NCBI GenBank assembly: GCA_965229565.1
Contig: OZ245888.1
Span: 2,356,001 to 2,420,000, forward strand
Direction: 5' to 3'
Origin: JANQNX01 sp040217095
GTDB taxonomy: Bacteria; Pseudomonadota; Gammaproteobacteria; Eutrophobiales; Eutrophobiaceae
DNA: 64,000 nucleotides
Of this stretch, positions 51,068-60,670 are shown in pieces. Numbering within the stretch: the stretch's first letter is position 1; each line of letters starts with the position of its first letter. A program made the position numbers and the translations under genes. The notes below the pieces were generated by a model, which saw nothing but the letters and a program-made list of their open reading frames with translations, was not told the DNA's origin and did no database searches.

Positions 51068-52537
51068 TTAATTGATATAGTTATTCAATAACAGGTTCAC
51101 GCTGTAGCGCACACCAAAACCCGTTGTATCCGAAGCTATGTGTGCAAGACCACCTTTCTTGTTACTACTGGCGAGGTCCATGTGGATCCACGGTGTATCG
51201 TTTTTAACAAAACGCTGCAGAAATCTTGAAGCCAGTATGTGATCGACGCCGCTTTCCTGTGAACACTGTTTAACATCCGCCACATCGCTTTTGATCATTT
51301 GATCAAAATCTTCATCCAGTGGAAATGGCCAGACACGCTCGCCACAGTCTTCACCGGCCTTGATCAGCATCGAATGCCAGTCTTTCCGATTGGTAAAAAC
51401 ACCGCTGTAGGATGTGCCAATGGCATACATACACGTGCCTGTCAGGGTTGCAAAGTCCATTATCAGGCCAGGTTTTTCGCGTGAGGCAAGTACCAGTGTG
51501 TCAGATAACACCATACGACCCTCCGCATCGGTATGCACGACTTCAATCGTCGTGCCATCGGACGCGGTAATTACATCATTCGGCTTGTAGGCCCTGGGAC
51601 CAATATGATTTGTCGCCAGTGCCATCCAGCATTCAACAGGTCGATTAAACTCAAGCCTGGTCAGGGCCAACAAGGTACCCAGTGCAACCGCACTTCCCTG
51701 CATGTCTTCATGCATACCGAACATGTAATTGGCTGGCTTCAGGTTGGTGCCACCGGTGTCATAGCAAATACCCTTGCCGACCAGGAAGATTTTTTTACCA
51801 CGCGCGTTTTTCGGCGTGTAACGCAAACGCACAATACCCGCATCAGCAGTGGGGCTGCCTTGTGCCACGGCCAGGAACGCGCCCGCTTTTTTCTTCCTGA
51901 GTGCGGCCTCGTTATAAAACTCGAGTTTCCATTTATTCTCCCTGGCAACCTGCTTGACCTTCTTCAGGTACTCGGTGGGCGTCAACATGTTTGGTGGCAG
52001 CATACTCAGGCTACGTGTCAGGGCATTACCCTCTGCCATGGCAAAACTCTGTTTGAAACCATGCCTTGCCTTGATGCCGTATAACAGGAGTTTGTTGAGT
52101 TTTACCGGATCCTGCATGTCACTTTTAAAATTCGGCAGGCTGGCCGCAGCCGATAATGCAGCAGAGATGACAGCTTCGGCAATACGCTCGGTTTCCGGCG
52201 CATCGAATCCATCAATCAATATTCCCAGTTGGGTCGGATTGGCACTCTTTTGCTCAGCCACCAGTTTGCGGGCCAGGGTTAACAGGTCGAAGGTAGTGGT
52301 GCCAGCCTCAATGGCGGCAAATGCCACATGACCCAGTTTCGAATTTGGCAAGTCCAGGGTGACAGGCGATGTATCTGCTTTTTTCAGCGCCAGCTGTTTG
52401 CGGCGTCCACTGATTTGCGCACCATAGGTAAACTCACTCTTCTCCAGGGGGTGTGCAAATATCATCACCCAGTTATTAACGCTATCTACCTGGCGTTTTG
52501 TCGGAAGAGCTGCATTTTGCTGTAAACTGATACTCAT
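51068..52537 (-). CDS. M17 leucyl aminopeptidase family protein
   Basis: 489 residues from the ATG at 52537 (AAGGA nine bases upstream); a TTG three codons earlier is possible. Core M17 motifs: VGKGICYDTGGTNLKP (metal-binding Lys and Asp), MHEDMQGSA, TDAEGRMVLSDTLV (Asp and Glu ligands) and DFATLTGTCMYAIG. It removes N-terminal residues from peptides in the cytoplasm. It is divergent from classical PepA (GICYD and TNLKP in place of GITFD and ISLKP), so specificity is uncertain. Divergent from aceE, 176 bases apart. Confidence 0.88.
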   Translation of the reverse strand: MSISLQQNAALPTKRQVDSVNNWVMIFAHPLEKSEFTYGAQISGRRKQLALKKADTSPVTLDLPNSKLGHVAFAAIEAGTTTFDLLTLARKLVAEQKSANPTQLGILIDGFDAPETERIAEAVISAALSAAASLPNFKSDMQDPVKLNKLLLYGIKARHGFKQSFAMAEGNALTRSLSMLPPNMLTPTEYLKKVKQVARENKWKLEFYNEAALRKKKAGAFLAVAQGSPTADAGIVRLRYTPKNARGKKIFLVGKGICYDTGGTNLKPANYMFGMHEDMQGSAVALGTLLALTRLEFNRPVECWMALATNHIGPRAYKPNDVITASDGTTIEVVHTDAEGRMVLSDTLVLASREKPGLIMDFATLTGTCMYAIGTSYSGVFTNRKDWHSMLIKAGEDCGERVWPFPLDEDFDQMIKSDVADVKQCSQESGVDHILASRFLQRFVKNDTPWIHMDLASSNKKGGLAHIASDTTGFGVRYSVNLLLNNYIN

Positions 52538-52713
52538 TGATGTCAATCCTTTTTAAATTTTATTTGTAACGAAGCTAGCTGATAGTGATCGGGACGTAAA
52601 CCATGCTTTAAAAAAAGCAACGCCTCAACTAGTATTTAACCATAACAAGAATAATACCAGTATGTTCAAGTGGACACGGTTTATTCTCCTTGTAACCAGG
52701 TGATGGTCAGGAC

Positions 52714-55371
52714 ATGTCTGAAAAGGAACAAGATATCGACCCGCAAGAGACCCAGGAATGGCTCGAGGCGCTGGATTCTCTACTTGAACGTGAAGGTGTA
52801 GAACGCGGCCACTTCATTCTTGAACAACTTGTGGCCCGGGCCCGGCGTTCCGGGGCCTACCTGCCTTTCTCGGCTAACACGGCTTACCTGAATACCATCC
52901 CGACACAGCGCGAAGAAAAATCACCGGGCGACCATGCCCTCGAATGGCGCATCCGTTCACTGGTGCGATGGAATGCCATGGCCATGGTGGTCAAGGCCAA
53001 TCAAAATGAAGATGGGCTAGGCGGGCATATCGCCAGCTTTGCATCGTCTGCGACGCTATATGATGTCGGATTTAATCATTTCTTTCATGCTCCTGGTGAA
53101 AACCACGGTGGTGACCTGTTATTCGTACAGGGTCATTCGGCACCGGGAATTTATGCACGTGCATTTTTGACTGGCCGGATTTCCGAAGAACAGATGTTGA
53201 ACTTTCGCCGCGAAGTGGATGGCAATGGACTATCGTCGTATCCGCACCCGTGGTTAATGCCGGACTACTGGCAGTTTCCAACCGTATCAATGGGACTTGG
53301 GCCATTGATGGCAATCTACCAGGCGCAATTCATGCGTTACCTGGAAAACCGTGGCTTGAGCAAGGATACCGGGCGTAAGGTCTGGGCCTTTATGGGTGAC
53401 GGCGAGATGGATGAACCCGAATCGCTTGGCGCGATTGGCCTCGCTGCAAGGGAAAAACTCGATAACCTGGTGTTTGTGATCAACTGTAACCTGCAACGAC
53501 TCGATGGCCCGGTACGCGGCAATAGTAAAATCATCCAGGAACTGGAAGGAACGTTTAGGGGTGCCGGCTGGAATGTCATCAAGGTAATCTGGGGCTCTTA
53601 CTGGGACCCGCTGATTGCGCGCGATACCAATGGCTTGCTACTGAAACGAATGGAAGAGGCTGTAGATGGTGAATACCAGTCCTACAAGGCCAATGACGGA
53701 GCCTTCGTGCGTGAACATTTCTTTGGCAAGTACCCCGAACTGAAAGCCATGGTGGCCAACATGTCTGACGAGGACATCTGGCGTCTGAATCGTGGCGGCC
53801 ACGATCCGCACAAGGTCTATGCAGCATATGCAGCGGCCGTTAAACACACTGGCCAGCCAACCGTTATCCTGGTCAAGACCGTTAAAGGCTACGGCATGGG
53901 TGAATCCGGCGAGGGACAAAATATTACTCATCAACAAAAAAAGATGGGCGAAAAATCGCTGAAGCAATTCCGCGACCGTTTCAATATCCCTATCTCGGAT
54001 GAAGCAATCTCCGACACACCTTTTTACAAGCCGGATGAAGATAGTGACGAGGTTCGCTACCTGAAAGCACAGCGCGAGAAGCTGGGTGGCTACTTCTTTG
54101 GCAAACGTCAGCCTGCACCGGAACTCGACATACCGGATATATCGATACACGAAAAACTGCTGGAAGGAACGGGTGAACGAGAGATATCTACCACCATGGC
54201 GTTCGTGCGATTCCTGAATACACTGTTAAAAGACAAACAGATTGGCAAACACGTCGTACCTATTGTTCCCGACGAGGCGCGCACATTCGGTATGGAAGGC
54301 ATGTTTCGGCAATACGGTATCTACTCTGCCGTGGGCCAGTTATACGAGCCGGTTGATTCAGACCAGGTTATGTATTACCGCGAAGATATCAAGGGACAGG
54401 TTCTTGAAGAAGGCATTAACGAGGCAGGTGCATTTTCCTCTTGGCTCGCGGCCGCGACATCGTATCGCAACCATAACCTGCAGATGATTCCGTTTTATAT
54501 TTATTATTCCATGTTTGGTTTTCAACGCATTGGCGACCTGGCATGGGCAGCCGGCGATATGCGCGCACGTGGTTTTTTGCTCGGGGGGACGGCTGGTCGC
54601 ACCACGCTGAACGGGGAAGGACTGCAACACCAGGACGGTCACGCACATATCCTTGCGTCAACGATCCCGAACTGCATCAGCTACGATCCGACGTTTGCTT
54701 ATGAAATCGCCGTCATTATCCAGGACGGCATGCGTCGCATGTACCAGAATCACGAGGACGTGTTCTATTACATCTCGGTGATGAATGAAAACTATGTTCA
54801 CCCTGCCCTGCCAAAAGGTAGCGAGGAAGGCATCATCAAGGGAATGTATTGCCTGAAAAAGGCTGGCCGCGGTAAAACGAAAATTAACCTGTTGGGTTGC
54901 GGCACCATACTGAATGAAGTTATTGCGGCAGCCGAGCTATTGAAGAAGGATTTTGCGGTTGATGCCAGTATCTGGAGTGTCACCAGTTTTAATGAACTCA
55001 GGCGGGAGGGCCTGTCCGTATCACGCTGGAATATGCTGCACCCGGAAAAGAAGCAGAAACAGTCGTACGTGGAAACCCAGCTGAAAGATGCAGCTGTTCC
55101 CGCCGTTGCAGCAACTGATTACATGAAAAGTTATGCCGATCAGATCCGTGAGTTCGTGCCAGGACGTTATACGGTACTGGGTACAGATGGCTTCGGCCGC
55201 AGCGACACCCGGGCAAAACTGCGCCAGTTCTTTGAAGTGGATCGCTACTATGTTGCCGTAGCCGCGTTAAAGACCCTGGCCGACGAGGGCACGATCTCTG
55301 CCAGCAAGGTCAGCGAGGCAATTAAAAAATACGGTATCAATCCTGACAAGCCGGACCCGGTCAGCGTCTAG
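52714..55371 (+). CDS. aceE: Pyruvate dehydrogenase E1 component, homodimeric
   Basis: 885 residues, AceE type (single-chain, about 890). FGFQRIGDLAW-like MFGFQRIGDLAWAAGD, GDGEMDEPESLGA (thiamine diphosphate GDG...N motif with FVINCNLQRLDGPVRGN), and GGHDPHKVYAAY. It decarboxylates pyruvate with thiamine diphosphate and reductively acetylates the E2 lipoyl arm. First gene of aceE-aceF-lpd; the next starts two bases after its stop. No PdhR gene is adjacent. Confidence 0.97.
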   Translation: MSEKEQDIDPQETQEWLEALDSLLEREGVERGHFILEQLVARARRSGAYLPFSANTAYLNTIPTQREEKSPGDHALEWRIRSLVRWNAMAMVVKANQNEDGLGGHIASFASSATLYDVGFNHFFHAPGENHGGDLLFVQGHSAPGIYARAFLTGRISEEQMLNFRREVDGNGLSSYPHPWLMPDYWQFPTVSMGLGPLMAIYQAQFMRYLENRGLSKDTGRKVWAFMGDGEMDEPESLGAIGLAAREKLDNLVFVINCNLQRLDGPVRGNSKIIQELEGTFRGAGWNVIKVIWGSYWDPLIARDTNGLLLKRMEEAVDGEYQSYKANDGAFVREHFFGKYPELKAMVANMSDEDIWRLNRGGHDPHKVYAAYAAAVKHTGQPTVILVKTVKGYGMGESGEGQNITHQQKKMGEKSLKQFRDRFNIPISDEAISDTPFYKPDEDSDEVRYLKAQREKLGGYFFGKRQPAPELDIPDISIHEKLLEGTGEREISTTMAFVRFLNTLLKDKQIGKHVVPIVPDEARTFGMEGMFRQYGIYSAVGQLYEPVDSDQVMYYREDIKGQVLEEGINEAGAFSSWLAAATSYRNHNLQMIPFYIYYSMFGFQRIGDLAWAAGDMRARGFLLGGTAGRTTLNGEGLQHQDGHAHILASTIPNCISYDPTFAYEIAVIIQDGMRRMYQNHEDVFYYISVMNENYVHPALPKGSEEGIIKGMYCLKKAGRGKTKINLLGCGTILNEVIAAAELLKKDFAVDASIWSVTSFNELRREGLSVSRWNMLHPEKKQKQSYVETQLKDAAVPAVAATDYMKSYADQIREFVPGRYTVLGTDGFGRSDTRAKLRQFFEVDRYYVAVAALKTLADEGTISASKVSEAIKKYGINPDKPDPVSV

Positions 55372-55373
55372 TT

Positions 55374-56675
55374 GTGAGTAGGGAACAGGACATACTCTTG
55401 CCCGATATCGGTGACTTCGACACCGTCGATATCATTGAAATCGCGGTTAGTGTTGGTGACATGGTAAACAAGGAAGATACGCTGCTGACACTGGAAAGCG
55501 ACAAGGCAACCATGGATATCCCGTCGCCGTATGCCGGCGAGATCAAGGCCATCAAGGTTAATGTTGGTGACAAGGTGGCGGAAGGCACGCTGATCGCGGT
55601 GATAGCCACTACCGATGAATCAAAAACAGAAACAAAACCGGACACGATCTCCGAGAGTAATAAAGCAGTACCCGAAACCGTCTCCCCGGAACCTGCACCC
55701 GTTACCGCGGACGCACCAAGACCTGCACCGCAGATACTCGAAACCAGCGAACGCGTGGGAGAAAGCCAGTCCGCCAGGGCACATGCCAGTCCGTCGGTAA
55801 GACGCTTTGCACGCGAACTCGGTGTCGACCTGGGCCTTGTCTATGGCACCGGGCCAAAAGGCCGTATCCTCAAGGAAGATGTAAAGGCCTTTACCAAGAG
55901 TGTCCTGACCAGTAACAAGCTGGCCCCCGGCGGCGGCTTTGCGATGCCGGAAATACCACCGGTCGATTTCTCCAAATTCGGCGACATTGAATCGAAGCCG
56001 CTTAGCCGCATCAAGCGACTGGGTGGTCAAAGCCTGCACCGTAGTTGGATTACCGTGCCTCACGTTACCCAGTTTGACGAGGCAGATATCACCGAATTGG
56101 AAAACTTCAGGAAATCCAAAATTGCCAGCGCTGAGAAACAGGGCGTGAAACTAACTTTACTGGCATTCCTGGTTAAAGCCGTGGTCGATGCCTTACAGCA
56201 ATACCCGGAATTTAATGCTTCCCTGGCCGCAGATGGTGAACATATCGTCTTGAAAAAATATTTTCATATCGGTATTGCGGTGAATACCGAAGACGGACTC
56301 ATGGTGCCGGTTGTTCGCGATGCCGATAAAAAAGGCCTGTTCGATATCGCAAAAGAAATCGCCGAACTGAGCGACAAGGCCAGGCAGGGAAAGATTACGC
56401 CGAAAGATATCCAGGGCGGATGTTTTACCATCTCCAGCCTCGGCGGTATTGGCGGCCAGTATTTCACACCCATTATAAATATGCCGGAGGTAGCGATACT
56501 GGGTGTATCAAGGGCAGAAATGAAACCGGTATACCAGGACGGTGAATTTGTTCCTAGGCTAATGATGCCGTTTGCACTGTCTTACGATCACCGGGTAATC
56601 GATGGCGTAGCCGGTGCCCGCTTCACCCGTTTTCTCAGTACCGTGTTAAACGATATCCGGCATATCCTGCTGTAA
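55374..56675 (+). CDS. aceF: Dihydrolipoamide acetyltransferase (E2) of pyruvate dehydrogenase
   Basis: 433 residues from a GTG. One N-terminal lipoyl domain (lipoyl-Lys44 in LESDKATMDIP), a Pro/Ala/Glu-rich linker (about 83-125), a peripheral subunit-binding domain (SPSVRRFARELGVDLGLVYGTGPKGRILKEDV, about 140-172) and the catalytic domain with DHRVIDG near 410. It passes acetyl to CoA. With only one lipoyl domain it is shorter than E. coli AceF, which has three. Ten bases before lpd. Confidence 0.97.
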   Translation: MSREQDILLPDIGDFDTVDIIEIAVSVGDMVNKEDTLLTLESDKATMDIPSPYAGEIKAIKVNVGDKVAEGTLIAVIATTDESKTETKPDTISESNKAVPETVSPEPAPVTADAPRPAPQILETSERVGESQSARAHASPSVRRFARELGVDLGLVYGTGPKGRILKEDVKAFTKSVLTSNKLAPGGGFAMPEIPPVDFSKFGDIESKPLSRIKRLGGQSLHRSWITVPHVTQFDEADITELENFRKSKIASAEKQGVKLTLLAFLVKAVVDALQQYPEFNASLAADGEHIVLKKYFHIGIAVNTEDGLMVPVVRDADKKGLFDIAKEIAELSDKARQGKITPKDIQGGCFTISSLGGIGGQYFTPIINMPEVAILGVSRAEMKPVYQDGEFVPRLMMPFALSYDHRVIDGVAGARFTRFLSTVLNDIRHILL

Positions 56676-56685
56676 CGGAAAACTC

Positions 56686-58404
56686 ATGATAAAAGAAATC
56701 AGGTTACCGGATATAGGCGACTTCGACGCCGTTGAGATCATCGAGATTGCTGTCAGTGCCGGTGACAACATAGAGAAAGAACAAACCTTGATAACCCTGG
56801 AGAGCGACAAGGCAACAATGGAGATCCCGTCACCGGATGGCGGAATCATCAAGGAATTAAAAGTCAGCGTGGGCCAAAAAATTGCCACTGGCGACCTGAT
56901 CGCCACCATGGAAACGAAAACAGTCACTGATACTGAACAGGCCAAAGACAAACCGGTCAAACAGGAAGTAAAAACCGGTACGTCAGCTGCAAGTAGTGAT
57001 CATCATGCCGAGGTCGTGGTAATCGGTGCCGGACCCGGAGGCTACACGGCGGCGTTTCGTGCTGCCGATCTTGGCAAGAAAACGGTTTTGATCGAACGTT
57101 ACCCCACCCTGGGTGGCGTTTGTCTCAACGTTGGTTGTATTCCATCCAAGGCCTTGTTGCATATTGGCAAGGTGATCTCAGAGGTTGCCGAGTTAAAAGA
57201 GGCAGGCATTGATCTCGGTGCCAACAAACAACCCGATCATAAGGTCGTGCGTAACTGGACCGAATCAATAATCAACAAGCTGACCACCGGTTTAAAAAGC
57301 ATGGCCAAACAGCGTGGGGTCACGGTCATTGAGGGAAATGCGCAGTTCACCTCCAGTACTACACTTACTATTACCCAGGGTAAAACATCATCAAACTTGT
57401 CCTTTGACCATGCCATCATCGCTGCAGGTTCACAGGCGAGTCGTATACCAGGCCTGCCCGATGATCCCAGGATACTGGATTCCACCGACGCCCTGCTGCT
57501 TGAGAACATACCCAAACGCATGCTGGTGATCGGCGGCGGGATCATTGGCCTGGAGATGGCAACCGTCTATGCCGCGCTTGGCAGCAAGATCACCATCGTG
57601 GAAATGATGGACTCACTGGTTGCAGGTTGTGACAAGGATATTGTCAGGCCATTACACAAACGTATTAATAAGTTGTATGAAGCAATCTATTTAAAGACCG
57701 CGGTTAAATCGATAAAGGCCACCAGGACGATACTGACAGTTGAGTTCGAAGGTGATAAGGCACCGGCGACTGACAAGTTCGATGCGATACTGGTTGCCGT
57801 GGGACGACAACCGAATGGACATCGCATTGGTGCCGATGCCGCGGGTATTCATGTAGACGAACGCGGTTTCATACCAGTAGATGAACAACAACGAACCAAT
57901 GTAAACAATATCTTTGCTATCGGCGACATCGTTGGTCAACCAATGCTGGCGCACAAGGCAACACACGAGGGCAAACTCGCTGCTGAAGTCATCGCCGGAC
58001 ACAAGGCCGGGTTTGATAACCGTGTGATTCCGTCCGTTGCCTATACCGATCCTGAAATTGCCTGGGTAGGACTCACCGAGAACCAGGCCAGGGAAAAAGG
58101 CATCGCCTATGAAAAAGGTGTGTTTCCCTGGGCCGCCAGCGGTCGCTCATTGGCAATTGGCCGTGATGAAGGATTGACCAAGCTATTATTTGAACCGGAG
58201 AGCCAGCGTATCATTGGTGCCGCCATTGTCGGACCCAATGCCGGCGACCTGATTGCCGAATGTGCACTTGCCATTGAAATGGGCGCCGATGCCGAGGACA
58301 TTGGCCTGACTATTCATCCCCATCCAACGCTATCTGAAACCGTGGCCATGGCGGCCGAGGCTTACAGCGGCACCATTACCGATCTCTATATTCCAAAGAA
58401 ATAG
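56686..58404 (+). CDS. lpd: Dihydrolipoyl dehydrogenase (E3) with N-terminal lipoyl domain
   Basis: 572 residues, about 100 longer than a plain E3. Residues 1-75 are a lipoyl domain (Lys42 in LESDKATMEIP), then an Ala/Lys/Thr linker and the flavoprotein: GAGPGGYTAAFRAADLG, redox disulfide Cys146-Cys151 (GVCLNVGCIPSK), AIGDIVGQPMLAHKA and C-terminal His motif HPHPTLSE. It reoxidises the lipoyl arm with NAD. Its lipoyl domain is nearly the same as that of the adjacent E2. Confidence 0.96.
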   Translation: MIKEIRLPDIGDFDAVEIIEIAVSAGDNIEKEQTLITLESDKATMEIPSPDGGIIKELKVSVGQKIATGDLIATMETKTVTDTEQAKDKPVKQEVKTGTSAASSDHHAEVVVIGAGPGGYTAAFRAADLGKKTVLIERYPTLGGVCLNVGCIPSKALLHIGKVISEVAELKEAGIDLGANKQPDHKVVRNWTESIINKLTTGLKSMAKQRGVTVIEGNAQFTSSTTLTITQGKTSSNLSFDHAIIAAGSQASRIPGLPDDPRILDSTDALLLENIPKRMLVIGGGIIGLEMATVYAALGSKITIVEMMDSLVAGCDKDIVRPLHKRINKLYEAIYLKTAVKSIKATRTILTVEFEGDKAPATDKFDAILVAVGRQPNGHRIGADAAGIHVDERGFIPVDEQQRTNVNNIFAIGDIVGQPMLAHKATHEGKLAAEVIAGHKAGFDNRVIPSVAYTDPEIAWVGLTENQAREKGIAYEKGVFPWAASGRSLAIGRDEGLTKLLFEPESQRIIGAAIVGPNAGDLIAECALAIEMGADAEDIGLTIHPHPTLSETVAMAAEAYSGTITDLYIPKK

Positions 58405-58426
58405 AAACTGTTTTATACACCGTCTG

Positions 58427-59200
58427 ATGACGCAACTTCATTACAAGAGCTTCGGCGATGGGCGCCCTGTCATTATTTTGCATGGACTTTTTGGTTCAGG
58501 CAGAAACTGGCAGGGCATCGCCCGCGCCATGGCTAAAAGCCATCATGTCATTACTCCTGATCTACGCAATCATGGAAATTCACCACATGCATCCAGCATG
58601 AGCTACCGGGATATGGCCAACGATGTCATGGAATTGATCAATAATTTAAAGCTATCAGACCCGGTCATCCTGGGGCACAGCATGGGTGGCAAGGTCGCAA
58701 TGACCCTTGCGCTATTGGAGCCGACCCTGCCCTGTGGCCTGGTAATAGTCGATATTGCACCGGTTGCTTACGAGCATGATTTTCGGCAGCTGGTGGCGGC
58801 GATGAAATCACTGTCATTGTCCAGTATCTCGAGCAGGACCGGGGCGGAAGCAGCCCTTAAACAAAAACTGTCCAGCGAAAAGCTTACCGCATTCATCATG
58901 CAAAACCTGGAGCGTAACAGTAACGGCTATGGCTGGCGTATTAACCTGGAACAAATCGCACAGAGCCTGCCCGAAATAGGCCAATTTCCAGCTGACTTGA
59001 AAGACAGTCATTGCCGCTGCCCGGCACTGTTTATAGGCGGTGCCGAATCAGCCTATATCAGTAACAGGCATAAAACGGCTATTTTTCAACACTTCCCGGC
59101 AGCAGAAATCAAAATGGTCAAGGATGCAGGACACTGGATGCATGTTGACAAGCCGCGGGAATTTCTCGAGCTGGTTACAGGCTTTATCCAGTGCCTGTAA
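58427..59200 (+). CDS. ybfF: Alpha/beta hydrolase YbfF
   Basis: 257 residues. ILHGLFGSGRNWQGIARAM, TPDLRNHGNSPH, catalytic Ser85 in GHSMGGK and a terminal His in GHWMHVDKPREF. YbfF is an esterase with broad acyl-ester or acyl-CoA activity; its natural substrate is unknown. It lies 22 bases after lpd on the same strand and may be in that transcript. Confidence 0.92.
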   Translation: MTQLHYKSFGDGRPVIILHGLFGSGRNWQGIARAMAKSHHVITPDLRNHGNSPHASSMSYRDMANDVMELINNLKLSDPVILGHSMGGKVAMTLALLEPTLPCGLVIVDIAPVAYEHDFRQLVAAMKSLSLSSISSRTGAEAALKQKLSSEKLTAFIMQNLERNSNGYGWRINLEQIAQSLPEIGQFPADLKDSHCRCPALFIGGAESAYISNRHKTAIFQHFPAAEIKMVKDAGHWMHVDKPREFLELVTGFIQCL

Positions 59201-59267
59201 GTTCGATTTCTCTTCACTGACAAGCAGTTAGCCGTTAGAATGTGCGCCTTTTTAACAGCAGAAAAAT

Positions 59268-60479
59268 ATGGCACAGGATATTAATAAAGTCGTTCTCGCC
59301 TACTCTGGCGGATTGGATACCTCCGTTATTCTTACGTGGTTGAAAGATACCTACGGTTGCGAGGTGGTTACCTTCACCGCGGATATCGGTCAGGGAGAAG
59401 AAGTTGAACCGGCGCGAGCAAAAGCTGAGAAACTCGGGGTAAAGGAAATCTACATTGAGGACCTGACCGAGGAATTTGTCAGCGACTATGTATTCCCGAT
59501 GTTTCGTGCCAATACCATCTACGAGGGCGAGTACCTGCTCGGCACCTCGATTGCACGTCCCTTGATAGCCAGGCGCCTGGTTGAGATTGCCAACGAAACC
59601 GGTGCCGATGCCATTGCACACGGTGCAACCGGTAAGGGCAATGACCAGGTACGTTTTGAACTGGGTGCCTACGCCCTGAAACCGGATGTTAAAGTCATCG
59701 CCCCGTGGCGTGAGTGGGATCTCACCTCGCGTGAAAAACTGCTTGCCTATGCAGAACAACAGGGAATTCCCATCGAGGCCAAGCGCAAGGGTGGTTCACC
59801 TTATTCCATGGATGCCAACCTCCTGCATATTTCATATGAAGGTGGCCAACTCGAAGACCCGTGGTGTGAGCCGGAAGAATCAATGTGGCGCTGGACTGTG
59901 TCACCGGAACAGGCCCCGGATACCGCCGACTCAATCGAAATTGAATTCAAGCAAGGCGACCCGGTATCGATCAATGGTGACGAACTATCAGCTGCCGAAC
60001 TCCTTGCCATGTTGAATAAACTCGGTGGTAAACATGGGATTGGCAGGGACGACATCGTCGAGAACCGTTACGTGGGTATGAAATCCCGCGGTTGTTATGA
60101 AACGCCGGGCGGTACCATTTTATTAAAAGCGCACAGGGCAATGGAGTCGTTAACGCTTGACCGGGAAGTGATGCATCTGAAAGATGAATTGATGCCGCGC
60201 TACGCCAAACTGATCTATAACGGTTACTGGTGGAGTCCTGAACGAACTGCATTGCAAACCCTGATCGATTCTACTCAGGCTTGCGTCAATGGTACTGTAA
60301 GGTTGAAGCTGTTCAAGGGCAATGTGTACGTCACCGGCCGCAGGTCTGAAACCAACAGCCTGTTTGATGAAACCATTGCCACCTTTGAAGACGATGCCGG
60401 CGCCTATGATCAGAAAGATGCCGAGGGCTTCATCAAGTTGAATGCTCTACGACTGAAGATACAAGCAAGGAAAAAATAA
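59268..60479 (+). CDS. argG: Argininosuccinate synthase
   Basis: 403 residues, standard for the bacterial type. KVVLAYSGGLDTSVILTWL (PP-loop ATP site), CEVVTFTADIGQGEE, YLLGTSIARPLIA, ATGKGNDQVRFEL and GRKGGSPYSMDANLLHISYEGG-like motifs, and MKSRGCYETPGG. It joins citrulline and aspartate with ATP. Complements argA and argE seen at 14-16 kb. An imperfect hairpin (60486-60506) follows its stop. Confidence 0.97.
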   Translation: MAQDINKVVLAYSGGLDTSVILTWLKDTYGCEVVTFTADIGQGEEVEPARAKAEKLGVKEIYIEDLTEEFVSDYVFPMFRANTIYEGEYLLGTSIARPLIARRLVEIANETGADAIAHGATGKGNDQVRFELGAYALKPDVKVIAPWREWDLTSREKLLAYAEQQGIPIEAKRKGGSPYSMDANLLHISYEGGQLEDPWCEPEESMWRWTVSPEQAPDTADSIEIEFKQGDPVSINGDELSAAELLAMLNKLGGKHGIGRDDIVENRYVGMKSRGCYETPGGTILLKAHRAMESLTLDREVMHLKDELMPRYAKLIYNGYWWSPERTALQTLIDSTQACVNGTVRLKLFKGNVYVTGRRSETNSLFDETIATFEDDAGAYDQKDAEGFIKLNALRLKIQARKK

Positions 60480-60485
60480 CCACGC

Positions 60486-60506
60486 CAGGCGTATCCAATA
60501 CGCCTG
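60486..60506 (+). terminator. Hairpin after argG (weak terminator)
   Basis: CAGGCGTAT (60486-60494) pairs with ATACGCCTG (60498-60506) around CCA, nine pairs. Only a broken T-run follows (CCTTTTC), so termination may be partial. Confidence 0.55.
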
Positions 60507-60539
60507 CTACAGTCCTTTTCAGCATTAATCTGCTGTATT

Positions 60540-60555
60540 TGTGATTAACATCACA
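60540..60555 (+). promoter_or_regulatory. CRP-type site 1 upstream of the GGDEF/EAL gene
   Basis: TGTGAT-TAAC-ATCACA, a perfect two-fold match to the CRP core TGTGA-N6-TCACA. Its centre is 42 bp (about four helical turns) upstream of site 2. Confidence 0.78.
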
Positions 60556-60581
60556 ATGAAATGCACTATGAATATATGCAT

Positions 60582-60597
60582 TGTGATAGTTATCACA
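60582..60597 (+). promoter_or_regulatory. CRP-type site 2 upstream of the GGDEF/EAL gene
   Basis: TGTGAT-AGTT-ATCACA, again a perfect match. A GATAAG -10-like word at 60618-60623 would start transcription near 60630, placing this site near -41, the class II position, and site 1 near -83. Promoter choice is inference. Confidence 0.78.
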
Positions 60598-60670
60598 CAC
60601 GTTTTCTATTAAATGTCGATAAGCTTGCTATACGGTAAAGAAGAAGATTGATAATTAATGGAGAGCCGAC

